NCBI RefSeq assembly: GCF_000346485.2
Contig: NZ_KQ976354.1
Span: forward strand, 2,855,421-2,919,420
From: Scytonema hofmannii PCC 7110
Lineage (GTDB): Bacteria > Cyanobacteriota > Cyanobacteriia > Cyanobacteriales > Nostocaceae
Reading direction: 5' to 3'
Length of the DNA: 64,000 bases
In this document: piece after piece, positions 1-9,069 of the stretch
Layout of the letters: each line of letters starts with the position of its first letter
Numbering within the stretch: the first letter of the stretch is position 1
Translations under genes and position numbers: made by a program
Notes under the pieces: model-generated
What the model saw: only the letters and a program-made list of their open reading frames with translations
What the model was told of the DNA's origin: nothing
The model's database searches: none

Positions 1-1111
1 CATTACGAAGACGAGAATTTTCTCCCAAATACCGAAAACCATCCCGCAAGTCAGCTAAAACATGAGGTGGTTCTTCGTCAGGTTGGTGAGGTTTTTCATG
101 AGTTACAAGGAGTAACAAAATAATTCCTGCGATCGCATAGCTACCACCAACCACTATTTCTTTCCCCAACCCATGACTACCACCGAGTAGCAACCAAATT
201 CGATCTGCCACAGCTAACAAAGGTTCCCCTACCGCAAACCCAACTATCACCGATGCCATCATTGTTGTGGTGTAAAGTGAGTTGGCAGAAAGTAAATGTT
301 GCTCTTGTACTACCAAAGGAATTGCCGCTTGCTCTGCTGGTGCAAAAAATTGTGTCAGCGTGGACACCAAAAAAGTGACTGCCAAAATAATGACAAACCC
401 TACTGGCAAAACTCCCAGAAATGGTTGCCAATCTTGAGTGAGCCACAAAAGTGGCGGAATGATCAAAACCAGTATGCCTCGCCAAACATTTGTTGATACC
501 AAAACTGCCTTTTTTGACCAGCGATCGACAAATACACCTGCAAGAGAACCAAATAGCACAGCAGGAATGGTAAAAGCCATCATCAGCGCTGAAACCCAAC
601 CACTGATAGTCTGATCGCTTGCTTGGAATTGAGTACTAATGATGGCAATCATCAGTACCAAATAAACCTTATCTGCCAGTTGACAAAAAACTTGTCCACC
701 CCAAAGAGCAAGAAAGTTGGGATTTCTCAATACTGGAAAAAATCCCCCGTCTTGTTTATCGTCTGATGCTATCTTGCCATTAGAATCAGATGCATCTATA
801 TTATTGTTATTTCTTGCTGGGGCACGTCCGGAACCGTTGCCATTGCCATTCTCATCACTATAAGTAGGTTGAGATTCCGATTTTTTTTCACAGTCATTTG
901 TAAAATTGGTTTTGAGTACTTCCGATGTTCCTTCTCTATATTTGCCAGAAAGGTCGTTTGCTGACTTTTCTTGGAGGTAAACCTGATTAGAAACAGGTTT
1001 AGTCACACTAGTGTGATTTGTCACTTGGTGTACCGAAGCCCTACTTTGTTTCTTGACATGGCTTGGTGGCATTGGCTGGATTTTTGTATCCAAATCAGAC
1101 GGTTGCATCAT
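1..1111 (-). CDS. MFS transporter, 3' part outside window
   Basis: Integral membrane transporter of the major facilitator superfamily, probably a drug or metabolite exporter of the MFS_3/EntS kind. About 370 residues are visible and the C-terminal half lies beyond the left edge. The first 120 residues are an unusually long hydrophilic leader rich in Asn, Ser, Lys and Gln. The body then starts with [18 protein letters not shown], the typical first-helix entry of the family, followed by [13 protein letters not shown], which matches the helix 2-3 loop motif (G-x-x-x-D-R). The gene starts at tandem ATG codons (1111 and 1108) inside the end of recO, so translation is probably coupled to recO. Substrate unknown. 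Confidence 0.85.
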   Translation of the reverse strand, partial: MMQPSDLDTKIQPMPPSHVKKQSRASVHQVTNHTSVTKPVSNQVYLQEKSANDLSGKYREGTSEVLKTNFTNDCEKKSESQPTYSDENGNGNGSGRAPARNNNNIDASDSNGKIASDDKQDGGFFPVLRNPNFLALWGGQVFCQLADKVYLVLMIAIISTQFQASDQTISGWVSALMMAFTIPAVLFGSLAGVFVDRWSKKAVLVSTNVWRGILVLIIPPLLWLTQDWQPFLGVLPVGFVIILAVTFLVSTLTQFFAPAEQAAIPLVVQEQHLLSANSLYTTTMMASVIVGFAVGEPLLAVADRIWLLLGGSHGLGKEIVVGGSYAIAGIILLLLVTHEKPHQPDEEPPHVLADLRDGFRYLGENSRLRN

Positions 1112-2021
1112 GGTGGGTAGCAAAATAAGAATCAATTAAAGCAGCAGAGCGAATAGGACGACCAAGGTGGTATTGAGCGTATTGGCGCAAAATTTGCTCA
1201 ACAGAAAACCAGCCATAGTTTTTAGCTATATCTTGCATTATCTCTGGTTGTGATAACTGTTGGAGTATTGAAAGTTCTGTAGCATCCAACCGACTGGAAA
1301 TAACTGGTAATTCTTGCCGATGAACAACGGTTTTGTAACTGGAAGTATTTTCTTTGACAGAAGGTGGAGATTGGGAACTGGCGATCAAGGAGGATATCCC
1401 CCTCTCTCCCCCTCTCCCCCTCTCCCCCTCTTCCTTCAAGCGTTTCCATGTTGTTAGGCAAACTGTTCCACCAGTTGGAATGCTAAATCCTACCTGCCAA
1501 TCAGGGTTTGTAAAATCTGGAGTCAGGATGCTTCCTGTTAGACAGCAGGCTTGTACCTGTGGAGTGAGTCCTGCTATGGCTAAAAGGTGAAATAATCCAT
1601 GTGCCAAATATGCTATGACAGCAGATGGCTCATGGCTTGGTAATTCTTCTATGCGGCTGAGGTGTTCGTTAAGTAACTCGTACAGTTCTTCTTGAGGTTG
1701 CTCGCTTAACGCTTGACACAGTACGACTTCTGCTAAATACTGACTGGCTGCAAGTTTTCCCAAATTTGTTGCGAGTCCTGGGTAAGTTTTTACAGTTTGG
1801 GCCTGGGTAATTTTGTCAAGCGATCGCCCCTTAGCAATCAATAACTCATTCACCACAAACATTCCACTTCTACCACCCAAACTAGAGTTATGCTTGCGAG
1901 ATCCAGGGGCAACAGCGCGAATCAGACCAAATTCTCGTGTCAAAATTGTCACTAGCCTATCTGATTCTCCTATCGCTTGGGTTTTCAAATTAATTCCAGT
2001 TGTCTTATAAGTTTTACTCAT
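1095..2021 (-). CDS. recO: DNA repair protein RecO
   Basis: Recombination mediator of the RecFOR pathway, which helps load RecA on SSB-coated single-stranded DNA. Residues 3-80 form the N-terminal OB fold ([22 protein letters not shown]-x-R-x-x-x-S-S-L pattern). The C-terminal helical domain runs to the end. At 308 residues it is longer than usual because of a Glu/Gly/Arg- and Ser-rich insert at about residues 195-230, encoded by an 8-bp C/T tandem repeat at 1398-1436; the frame is kept. Downstream of deoC and overlapping the start of the MFS gene by 17 nt, so the three are probably one transcription unit. Confidence 0.93.
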   Translation of the reverse strand: MSKTYKTTGINLKTQAIGESDRLVTILTREFGLIRAVAPGSRKHNSSLGGRSGMFVVNELLIAKGRSLDKITQAQTVKTYPGLATNLGKLAASQYLAEVVLCQALSEQPQEELYELLNEHLSRIEELPSHEPSAVIAYLAHGLFHLLAIAGLTPQVQACCLTGSILTPDFTNPDWQVGFSIPTGGTVCLTTWKRLKEEGERGRGGERGISSLIASSQSPPSVKENTSSYKTVVHRQELPVISSRLDATELSILQQLSQPEIMQDIAKNYGWFSVEQILRQYAQYHLGRPIRSAALIDSYFATHHDATV

Positions 2022-2123
2022 TTGTCCTTTGTCCTTTGTTCTTTGTCATTTGTCCTTTGTCCTTTGTAAAAATATGAGTAACCAATGACCAATGACTAAT
2101 GACCAATGACTAATGACCAATGA
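2022..2123. repeat. Short tandem repeats between recO and deoC
   Basis: Two runs of heptamer-like repeats: TTTGTCC variants at about 2021-2067, then alternating ATGACCA/ATGACTA units at about 2084-2123. These are the short tandemly repeated repetitive sequences known from Nostocales intergenic DNA. No gene fits here. Confidence 0.8.
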
Positions 2124-2804
2124 CTACTTACTACGATCCAGCCTATCGCGCTGTCGGAGCAATTCAACACTCCGCGAGGTTCCCAACCGAGTGGCTCCCT
2201 CTAATATCAAGTCTAAAGCTTGGTCGATAGTGCGAATTCCCCCAGAGGCTTTAATTCCTACCCTTTCTCCTGCAACTTCCTTCAAAAGTCTGACATCTGC
2301 CAGTGTTACACCACCATTCCAACCTGTACTAGTTTTAAGAAATGCTGCCCCAGCTTCCATCGATAGTTCTGCCGCCAGTCTTTTTTCTTCGTCAGTCAAC
2401 AAGTTTGTTTCCAAAATCACTTTTAATGTTTGCCCCGTTGCTTCACAAATTTCAGCAATTTCTCGATGCACATCATCACTTTTGCCAGCTTTCAACCATC
2501 CCAAGTTGAGCATGACATCTAATTCTGTTGCACCATTTTCCACAGCTTCTTGAGCTTCATATAATTTAGTTGCTGAAGTCACTGCGCCTGTAGGAAAGCC
2601 AATGACCGTACAGACTTTAGGCTGTTTGCCCTGCAAAAGTTCTGCTGCTTGCCTTACGTGTACCGGGTATACGCAAACTGCCGCGAAATGAAATTTGTCT
2701 GCTTCTTCACACCATTGCTTTACCTGCTCTACAGTAGCTGTTGGCATCAGCAAAGCATGGTCAATGAATGGCGCAATATCAATGTCTGTATAATCTGCTG
2801 CCAT
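2124..2804 (-). CDS. deoC: Deoxyribose-phosphate aldolase
   Basis: Class I aldolase that cleaves 2-deoxyribose 5-phosphate to acetaldehyde and glyceraldehyde 3-phosphate in deoxynucleoside catabolism. 226 residues, normal for the family. Visible signatures: the TIM-barrel start [16 protein letters not shown], the strand [11 protein letters not shown], the segment [10 protein letters not shown] containing the Schiff-base Lys region, and [11 protein letters not shown] with the second catalytic Lys and phosphate-binding Gly residues. First gene of the deoC-recO-MFS run on the minus strand; 102 nt of short tandem repeats separate it from recO. Confidence 0.95.
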   Translation of the reverse strand: MAADYTDIDIAPFIDHALLMPTATVEQVKQWCEEADKFHFAAVCVYPVHVRQAAELLQGKQPKVCTVIGFPTGAVTSATKLYEAQEAVENGATELDVMLNLGWLKAGKSDDVHREIAEICEATGQTLKVILETNLLTDEEKRLAAELSMEAGAAFLKTSTGWNGGVTLADVRLLKEVAGERVGIKASGGIRTIDQALDLILEGATRLGTSRSVELLRQRDRLDRSK

Positions 2805-2954
2805 CGCTTTTTTAGTACTTGATTATTAACCTTTATAAAGAAATTTAAAACTCTTTAGATAAATTAAATCATAATTCTTATGAATTTCCGTTAAAGCTTT
2901 TTCCTTTATTAAGTGTAATCTATAACTCCGTAAAATATAGATGAACTTAGCTTA

Positions 2955-2986
2955 AAAACCCGGTTTCTACGAGAAACCGGGTTTCT
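2955..2986. repeat. AAACCCGG hairpin repeat, copy 1
   Basis: Near-perfect inverted repeat (AAACCCGGTTTCT, short loop, AGAAACCGGGTTT). The same hairpin recurs at 6423, 43895 and 54697. It can fold as a terminator-like stem in either direction, but no U-tract is obvious here. Confidence 0.75.
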
Positions 2987-3045
2987 GGAGTACCCAGATC
3001 TTCTTGAATATATTGTATTAATTTATACTAAATATAGATTCAAGG

Positions 3046-3147
3046 GCGAATAGAATTCGCAGCTATACAGGCAAAACCCCTCTTCGCGGGTTAAACACCA
3101 GTCCGCGCAGGCGGACTTCGTTAGTATAGTATCGAATTCTATTCGTC
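3046..3147. repeat. MITE-like palindromic element
   Basis: About 100 bp with inverted ends: GCGAATAGAATTCGC near the left and its imperfect complement (ATCGAATTCTATTCGTC) at the right, followed inwards by CTATAC on each side. The centre holds CGCGGGTT and GTCCGCGCAGGCGGAC hairpins. A related element with the same GAATAGAATTCGCG-CTATACA start lies at 62484. No coding capacity. Confidence 0.65.
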
Positions 3148-3156
3148 TAAAACTTT

Positions 3157-4296
3157 TCAGATATCCTCTAAAAAACCCAAAATAGTTTGAGCTAATGCCT
3201 TTGAGGCTAGGTAAGGCACACCATTACCAATTGTTTTAAACATATTAGTCAGTGACATACTCTTTGGAAGTGAAAAACTTGCAGGCAAAGACTGAATTGC
3301 TAAAGCTTCAGCAACAGAGATTCGCCGCATTTTATAGGGATGTAAATGTACCTCATTGTTGCCGTAGCAAGCTGTGGGAGAATAACGCCATCTGTGAAGG
3401 CGTTTGTAAGATTTTTTGGAAACATCTCCTTCATCAATAGTAGCGAATTTTCTGATACCTGCCCTTGGTTGAAAATAGTGCTGAGTATTGGGATGGTTCA
3501 GCACATTATTTTTTCTAAACCAGTACTCAACAGTGAGTTCTTGAGGAATATCATCAGGGCAAGGCAAAATAGAGCCTTCTTGAAAGGGTTCGGAACGACT
3601 CCAGTTATGCGAAAAAACTTTCTCTTTGGGATACACAATATATTTTTTCCAAGGAAAAGCCCCTATAGATATAAATTTTTTCCGATCTAGTTCTATACCC
3701 AAGCTCTTAATTAACGCACTTTGAAAACCAATAAGAATAATTCTTTCTCTATCTTGCGGGACGCCATATTCTATGGTATTTATTAACCGTTCTGTTAGGA
3801 TATAACCAGCTTGAGTTAACTTTTGCTTCAGCCCTTCAAAAAACAAACGATGTTTTTTTGTCTTCCACAAACCCTTAACATTCTCGAACAGAAAAAAATC
3901 TGGTAAAGCTTCAGAAATTAATTCAACATAAGCAGCAGAAAGTTTGCCATGCTCTCCAAATTGCCCTTTATTTTTCCCACCAATAGAAAAATCAGGACAG
4001 GGAGGACCACCAATAAATCCCACAATATTATTAGATTTACGGCAATCAGCTACCAATTCACGCAAGCGAACAACTTTTGCTTCTTCAGTCAGTTTGGTTA
4101 CGTCTCCTTCTTCCCCTAAATGATAACCGTATTCTGGCAATGGGAGGTTGAGAGTAGAACGTGAATAGCGGTATGCCTCCATGAAAGGGGAGAAAATTTC
4201 ATTCACATAAACAATATTGAAACCACTCGTTTCAAAACCTAAATCAAGGAAACCCGAACCAGCAAAAAAGGAAAATATTCTGGGGCTAAAATTCAT
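3157..4296 (-). CDS. DNA cytosine-5 methyltransferase
   Basis: Dcm-family enzyme that transfers a methyl group from S-adenosylmethionine to C5 of cytosine in a specific DNA site. 379 residues, complete. Motif I FAGSGFLDLGFE (11-22), motif IV GGPPCPDFSIGG with catalytic Cys100, motif VI ENVKG (138-142), motif VIII QDRERIILIGF (about 181-191) and motif X IGNGVPYLASKALAQTI at the end are all present. The target recognition domain lies at roughly 200-330; its specificity cannot be read. No intact restriction partner is adjacent; the plus-strand neighbour is a broken nuclease/helicase gene, so this may be the survivor of a defence island or a solitary methylase. Confidence 0.93.
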   Translation of the reverse strand: MNFSPRIFSFFAGSGFLDLGFETSGFNIVYVNEIFSPFMEAYRYSRSTLNLPLPEYGYHLGEEGDVTKLTEEAKVVRLRELVADCRKSNNIVGFIGGPPCPDFSIGGKNKGQFGEHGKLSAAYVELISEALPDFFLFENVKGLWKTKKHRLFFEGLKQKLTQAGYILTERLINTIEYGVPQDRERIILIGFQSALIKSLGIELDRKKFISIGAFPWKKYIVYPKEKVFSHNWSRSEPFQEGSILPCPDDIPQELTVEYWFRKNNVLNHPNTQHYFQPRAGIRKFATIDEGDVSKKSYKRLHRWRYSPTACYGNNEVHLHPYKMRRISVAEALAIQSLPASFSLPKSMSLTNMFKTIGNGVPYLASKALAQTILGFLEDI

Positions 4297-4385
4297 TTAA
4301 CAATTGTGACACGCTTTGATAAAATTTAATGACATTTTTTACTTAATCTATTTTTATTCTGGCTGTTCAAGAAACTCAAGAACTA

Positions 4386-4568
4386 ATGAAATATGGTATT
4401 GATTTAAGTGACCCCTGTGTTGTGACATCGCTTGGATGGTACGCCAATAAGTATCCAGAGATAGCAGAACGCTGCAATCAAGCTTTACTAGAACTTATTG
4501 ATATGCAAGCTGCTGATTTTCCTCAGCGAGTAACCGTATCCTCGGAAATTGATATGGATGGGTTTTAG
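4386..4568 (+). CDS. Small hypothetical protein
   Basis: 60 residues from ATG, no family recognised. The frame is open upstream to about 4350, and the extra residues (AVQETQEL) read naturally into the ATG, so a non-ATG start upstream is possible. Content is protein-like (SLGWYANKYPEIAERCNQALLEL, probably helical), with an acidic tail. It stands alone between the divergent methylase and the helicase relic. Confidence 0.35.
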   Translation: MKYGIDLSDPCVVTSLGWYANKYPEIAERCNQALLELIDMQAADFPQRVTVSSEIDMDGF

Positions 4569-4859
4569 AATTTAATTCGTAAAGTCAATCTTGATTTGAT
4601 GTAGAATGCGCTCTTGTGCATTTTATTTTAAGGTTTTACTAATTAAAGTATTCTGGTGCTCTGTAACGTATCAGATTCGGATTTGCTTGTATGCGTATTA
4701 GATTATCTGTGGGATGCGATCGCCGTTAGTAACCATAAACCCTTGGTGAAGGTGTAGTAGAGAGGTTGCCAGTGAGAGTCAGGTTTGTTTGAAACCAGTG
4801 TTAGATTCTGCCCAATCTGCGGGAAAACTGGAAATAGGCATTTAAGTCATTGCTAGCAG

Positions 4860-6369
4860 TTGGGTAAGAGTCAGGCATTTATGGATAGCGGTTCACAGAT
4901 TGACAATGTTCAAAGTTTTGTCGAAATCATTGGTAATAACCATAACTTTTGGTGGAATGGAGTTAATTACCGTCCCGACTTTACAGTTTTTAGTGGAGAC
5001 AACCAAGGGATAGTTATCGAATATTTCGGACTCGAAGGCGACCCAGATTACGATGCCATGTCTGATGAAAAGAGAATGTATTGGCACAATAACTCTAACT
5101 GGCGTTTGCTTGAATTCTCCCCGAAGCATTTAAAAAATGATACGGTAGAAGGTTTTTGTACCTTATTAAAGCAATCCCTTGAAAACTGCGGAATTACTTG
5201 CAACCGCTTGAGTGAAGAAGAAATTTGGAACCGTATCAAAAACCGCGCTATAGACCGCTTCACGAAATTAGTAGTGGGATTTACACAACGCTGCCGCAAA
5301 CTTTCCCTAACTCCAGAAAAATTAGTTAAAATCATTGACAATCATATATTTGCTAGTGATAGCGAGCAACATTTTTTGGAATTAGCAGAGAAATTTTATC
5401 AGTCTTATCTGGAATACCTTAAAGCAACAGGGGAAGATGATTTTGATGGACTGATGCAAAAAGCTTCGGAAACTGTCGCATTAAAGTGAAGTCGGAAAGG
5501 TTGAAATTGTTGATCTTGGAACGTTTAAACCTACCCCGAAGGAGGAGGAATATCCAGGAGATAGCCTAACTCCTGCTGTATTACGCTTAATCAACAAAGC
5601 TATTAAGGACGACAAAGACGTTATTTTACTTAGTCGCAAGAATAGTTTACCATGGTACGTGAATTACGCAAAAAAGCAAAATATACCAAAAGATGGCACT
5701 CTCAATAGTTTCTTAACACTAGTGCGCTCTTACTTTCCTGAAGATGTAAGGCATATGGTAAATAGCTCAACGGCTCACAAGTACAAGGGGCTAGAAAAAA
5801 AGGTAGTTATCATACTTGATGCCGTTCCTCGTTGTTACCCCTTACTCCATCCCGATTTGATGTTTACTCGTATTTTTGGCGATACCATTGAACAGGTAGT
5901 AGAAGAGGAACGCCGTCTTTTTTACGTCGCATTAACTCGTGCTGTGGAGCATTTGTTTATTCTTACTGAGGCTAATAACGTATCTTTTTTCCTTGAGGAT
6001 TTAAAGAGCAGAAGAACAATTCTGACAATCGATTGGTCTGACTACAGACCTTTAGTTACCTCTATAAGGCGCATCACTGTTAGGGTGGGTAACCAAAACG
6101 GACGAGGTGGAAGCAATACCTATGCCATTAGAGACTTGCTTAAGGCTGAAGGTTATCGCTGGAACACAACTGGATGGAAAGCTTGGTGTCGTACCTGTCC
6201 TGCACAGGGCTTCTCAGTACAAAAGTTTTTTGGGGAGGCTATGTGGATTTCTCGTGCTGATGGAATCGAAGTGCGGTTTTATGACGATTTAGAGAATGAG
6301 GTAGGGATTTATTATATTGACAAAGGGCAATGGACGTGCGAAGTTGATAATCTTCACATTCTTGAATAA
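4860..6369 (+). pseudogene. Broken nuclease/UvrD-like helicase gene
   Basis: Two adjacent fragments read like parts of one helicase-IV/UvrD-type protein. Fragment 1 (4860-5489) holds a PD-(D/E)XK-like core: YRPDFTVF, then IVIEYFGLEGDPDYD, followed by a helical segment. It ends in a stop at 5489. Fragment 2 is open in another frame from about 5488 with no start until 5659. It carries helicase motif V-like HKYKGLEKKVVIILD and motif VI EERRLFYVALTRA, then a C-terminal extension with a possible substrate-binding fold. The Walker A, motif Ia and DExx segments expected between them are missing. I infer an internal deletion plus frameshift; it may once have worked with the neighbouring methylase. 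Confidence 0.75.
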
Positions 6370-6422
6370 GTTGCTAGTAAACAATAACCCAATACGGTTC
6401 AGTTAAGGGTCGCGAGGGGAGC

Positions 6423-6455
6423 AGAAACCCGGTATCTTGAAGATACCGGGTTTCT
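6423..6455. repeat. AAACCCGG hairpin repeat, copy 2
   Basis: AGAAACCCGGTATCT, short loop, AGATACCGGGTTTCT: perfectly complementary arms. Compensatory changes relative to the copy at 2955 (GGTAT/ATACC against GGTTT/AAACC) indicate that stem pairing is kept. It lies between the helicase relic and the convergent GTPase gene, so it could end transcription on both strands. Confidence 0.75.
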
Positions 6456-6519
6456 AAATGCCAATTCTACAGTTAAGCGATCGCGTAATGGATTGGTAAA
6501 AAGTTGCACAAAGGTCTAA

Positions 6520-7977
6520 CTATCCTGCAACAGTCAGTTCAGCTTCAGGGACTTCTGGCAAAAGACGCTTAACGCTCTGCTTAACAAAACCCTGTAAGAA
6601 ACTAATTTGCTGGCTTTGCTGAAACACCCTTTGCAAATTTTGCCCCAACTTATCAAGATTTAACGCAGTTCCAGAATTTGTAGCTATTTCCTGCTGTTGG
6701 AAATATTCAATTAAACTTAATCCCGCCAATCGGGTTAGGTAAGCTGCACTGACTCCCTGTACCAAACCACCTGCTACAAAGGTGACAGCATTACTCTTTA
6801 GCACTATACCAATTGCTTTGGAAGAAAGTTCCACTAAACCCAGTTTCACCATCAAACTTCCCATTGTTCCAGCTACAGTTTGTGCTTGTTCCAAGGAAAA
6901 TTTTTGCTGGTAGATTCCACCCAAATCCATAACCATTTGGGCATTAATTGCTGCTGTTGCTAGAACATCAAGCGCTGGGACTGGGTTGGCAAATGCAGCA
7001 GCTGCTGCTATCCATTGATATTGTTCAATAATTGGTGTAGCGCGATCGCGTCTCATACCATTGAGCAAGTCTTTTGCTTCAGCTTTCAGCAACAAAGCTT
7101 TTCTCATGGTCGTTCCCCATACAAGTTGCGGTGATTGCTGTGCCAAAAGTTCAACTAAGTGCTGGGTTAACTGTTGGACATCTGGGGCTGGTACCTCCAG
7201 CCATTCTTGTATGGAACCATCTTCTTGGTGCTTGCGTACTTTGATCGGAAGGGGAGATGCTGCAGTTGCTACTACAGATGAAGGTACACGCTGTTTTAGG
7301 GACTGCAAAACGCTAACACGTTCGTCTGGCAAATACTGGTCTTGTTTGTTAAAAACCAGGACTGTGCTTTGATTTGCACCCTTTAGTTGCTGTAGTCCCT
7401 GAAATTCAGTATCTGTTAAATCCCCATTTGTTAGAAATAAGACGATATCAGATTTTTTTGCTTCTACAAAAACATTGGCATCTGACTTCTCGCCTGCTTC
7501 TACAAACAAAGGAGATGTCTCTTGGAAATGTAGGGAGGATATGTATCCTGTCTCTACATTTTGCTCAAGCACTTTAATCAAAGTAGATTTACCTACTGAC
7601 TTCCCGCCAGTCACAGTAGCTAGAATCTTTTGCCTATCTAACTCCGCCGTGAGATTTGCAACTTGTTCTTCTTGTAGAGAAGCAATATGTCGCATTTCCA
7701 CAGAGTTTTCTGCTTCTTGTGCTAGTTGGTTAACTACAGATTGGGTTTTTGCAATAGCAACTTCCACTGTTTCCCTATCTACAGGCATACAATCTAGCAG
7801 TTGGGAACTATCCTTAGGACGGTTTTTTTTGAACAACCACAAACCGCCGCCAACTGCCAAGAGACTCAGTAAGCCAAATTCACTCATCTGTAGCAGTGAA
7901 TCTTGCAAACTGTCTAACATCCAAAGGGAAAAGGACAGTCCCAATCCTCCCACTAAAATTGGTCGCCGCAACTTCAC
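6520..7977 (-). CDS. Membrane-associated GTPase, DUF697-like
   Basis: 485-residue P-loop GTPase. Two hydrophobic segments lie at the N-terminus (about 7-24 and 33-50), a charged/helical linker follows, then the G domain with P-loop GGKSVGKST (124-132) and the guanine-specificity motif NKQD (210-213). The C-terminal third is Ala/Gly-rich and hydrophobic (QYQWIAAAAAFANPVPALDV), as in YcjF/DUF697 proteins. Cellular role unknown; such proteins are common in cyanobacteria. Runs alone on the minus strand, close to the endonuclease gene upstream. Confidence 0.8.
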   Translation of the reverse strand: MKLRRPILVGGLGLSFSLWMLDSLQDSLLQMSEFGLLSLLAVGGGLWLFKKNRPKDSSQLLDCMPVDRETVEVAIAKTQSVVNQLAQEAENSVEMRHIASLQEEQVANLTAELDRQKILATVTGGKSVGKSTLIKVLEQNVETGYISSLHFQETSPLFVEAGEKSDANVFVEAKKSDIVLFLTNGDLTDTEFQGLQQLKGANQSTVLVFNKQDQYLPDERVSVLQSLKQRVPSSVVATAASPLPIKVRKHQEDGSIQEWLEVPAPDVQQLTQHLVELLAQQSPQLVWGTTMRKALLLKAEAKDLLNGMRRDRATPIIEQYQWIAAAAAFANPVPALDVLATAAINAQMVMDLGGIYQQKFSLEQAQTVAGTMGSLMVKLGLVELSSKAIGIVLKSNAVTFVAGGLVQGVSAAYLTRLAGLSLIEYFQQQEIATNSGTALNLDKLGQNLQRVFQQSQQISFLQGFVKQSVKRLLPEVPEAELTVAG

Positions 7978-8024
7978 AAAACTAGTTCTCCGTACTCTTT
8001 GGATCGATTCTCCTTAAGAATAGC

Positions 8025-8507
8025 TCACAAGCTCACTTCTCCAAACTCGATAGGTGAATGCACCAATTTTTCTTTACATTCAGCAACTTGCACCATTAAT
8101 TTCCAAGCATCGCGGTATTTTGCAGAACGTGGCTTGCGCTGCCGTTTATCTGTTTCAACAAAGTGTATTTCGCTACCATAGCTAATGAACACTTCTACAG
8201 GGAAAACATAGAATAGATCGAGGGATTCGATATACACAAGAGCAAAATCGAAGTCTGAAGGATTATAGACGTCTCGAAGCATAAGCCGCCTATTTGTTTT
8301 AGTACGGCGATTATCTACTACATAGTTGCCAGATGGTTCATCAAACCAGGCATTCTTGACTTGGATTTTAATCAGATTTCCTTGTACATCAAAAGCTAAA
8401 TCGTAAGGAAGTCGATCCCCAACAGGTTTCAAAACTCCCCAACCACGTTTAAGAGCATGAAGAATTGCGGCTTGCTCTGCTATGTCTCCTTTTAATTTTG
8501 TGTCCAT
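8025..8507 (-). CDS. PD-(D/E)XK homing endonuclease, I-Ssp6803I-like
   Basis: 160 residues that closely resemble, from memory, I-Ssp6803I, the endonuclease encoded inside the tRNA-fMet intron of Synechocystis. Candidate active-site residues are Glu11, Asp36, Gln49 and Lys51 in KLKGDIAEQA and DLAFDVQGNLIKIQVKN; NYVVDNRRTKTNRR, FYVFPVEVFISYGSEIHFVE and TDKRQRKPRS are further family blocks. By analogy it would cut the intron-less tRNA-fMet anticodon region as a tetramer. Unlike the Synechocystis arrangement, this gene is outside the intron: it begins 75 nt beyond the 3' end of the tRNA gene on the same strand, after a hairpin. Reading frame and motifs are intact. Confidence 0.88.
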   Translation of the reverse strand: MDTKLKGDIAEQAAILHALKRGWGVLKPVGDRLPYDLAFDVQGNLIKIQVKNAWFDEPSGNYVVDNRRTKTNRRLMLRDVYNPSDFDFALVYIESLDLFYVFPVEVFISYGSEIHFVETDKRQRKPRSAKYRDAWKLMVQVAECKEKLVHSPIEFGEVSL

Positions 8508-8536
8508 TCACTACTAGGAGTCACTGTACATTCAAT

Positions 8537-8578
8537 AAAGAAAATCCCCACAATTATATAATTGTAGGGATTTTCTTT
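8537..8578 (-). terminator. Hairpin between tRNA-fMet and endonuclease
   Basis: Inverted repeat of about 18 bp per arm (AAAGAAAATCCC and complement, A/T-rich top, one mismatch) starting just after the tRNA 3' CCA. Position and symmetry suit a terminator for the minus-strand tRNA transcript. It could also separate expression of the downstream endonuclease gene. Confidence 0.7.
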
Positions 8579-8582
8579 AATT

Positions 8583-8902
8583 TGGTAGCGGGAAGTGGAT
8601 TTGAACCACTGACCTTCGGGTTATGCTTACCATCTACAGCTTTCACTGCCTGGATTAACCAGTTTGTGGTCTGGACTGTCCCTTCACCCTCGCCTTTACG
8701 TTAGGGTGCCTGCCTACCAGTCTCTACACCTTCCCTATTTCTAGGGCTTGGTTCGGGATTACCGCGCTAATGGCTTCCCCGAGTTTGACAGGTTATCGCA
8801 CACAAGTTTCTTCGTGTACCGCCCACTGCAAGACTCACTATCAAGCGTTTAGTTTGTCTTACGTATCGAGCCCGACGAGCTACCAGGCTGCTCTATCCCG
8901 CG
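8583..8902 (-). tRNA. Initiator tRNA-fMet (CAU), interrupted by an intron
   Basis: Exon 1 is 8902-8869 and exon 2 is 8625-8583. Joined, they give a full cloverleaf with encoded CCA. Initiator marks: C1 opposite U72 (mismatched first acceptor pair), the D-arm AGCAGCCTGGTAGCTC, and three G-C pairs next to the anticodon loop (GGGCT-CAT-AACCC). The other acceptor pairs G2-C71 to A7-U66 all form. Exon 1 ends at U33 and exon 2 starts with the anticodon C34, so splicing is required for a functional molecule. Confidence 0.95.
8626..8868 (-). ncRNA. Group I intron in tRNA-fMet
   Basis: 243-nt insertion directly 5' of the anticodon. The upstream exon ends in U and the intron ends in G, as group I self-splicing requires. 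Within it are conserved-core-like segments: CCGAACCAAGCCC, AGGTGTAGAGACTGG and AGGGACAGTCCAGACCAC, the last two resembling P7/J8-7 core. The intron has no internal reading frame. Group I introns at cyanobacterial tRNA-fMet and tRNA-Leu are established; precise pairing P1-P9 was not modelled here. Confidence 0.9.
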
Positions 8903-9069
8903 TCGCTGCGTCTTCTTTATTCAGTATAGCAACAGATTTAGAAATTTGACAAGTCCTAAAAAGAAATTTTTAGAAGGGGGTAGAGATTGGCGGTCAGGGG
9001 TTAGGGAAAAGAATGCCCATAATTGTGCTCATCTCACACCCTAGCCTCTAACCCCTAACCCCTAACCCC

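Noticed and set aside
177-599. Minus-strand frame of 140 codons inside the first 600 bases
   Set aside because: It is a shadow in another frame of the MFS transporter, whose own frame is unbroken from 1111 to the edge.
8465-8704. Plus-strand frame of 79 codons running over the tRNA-fMet 3' exon
   Set aside because: It overlaps the tRNA, intron and terminator on the opposite strand and has no family similarity.
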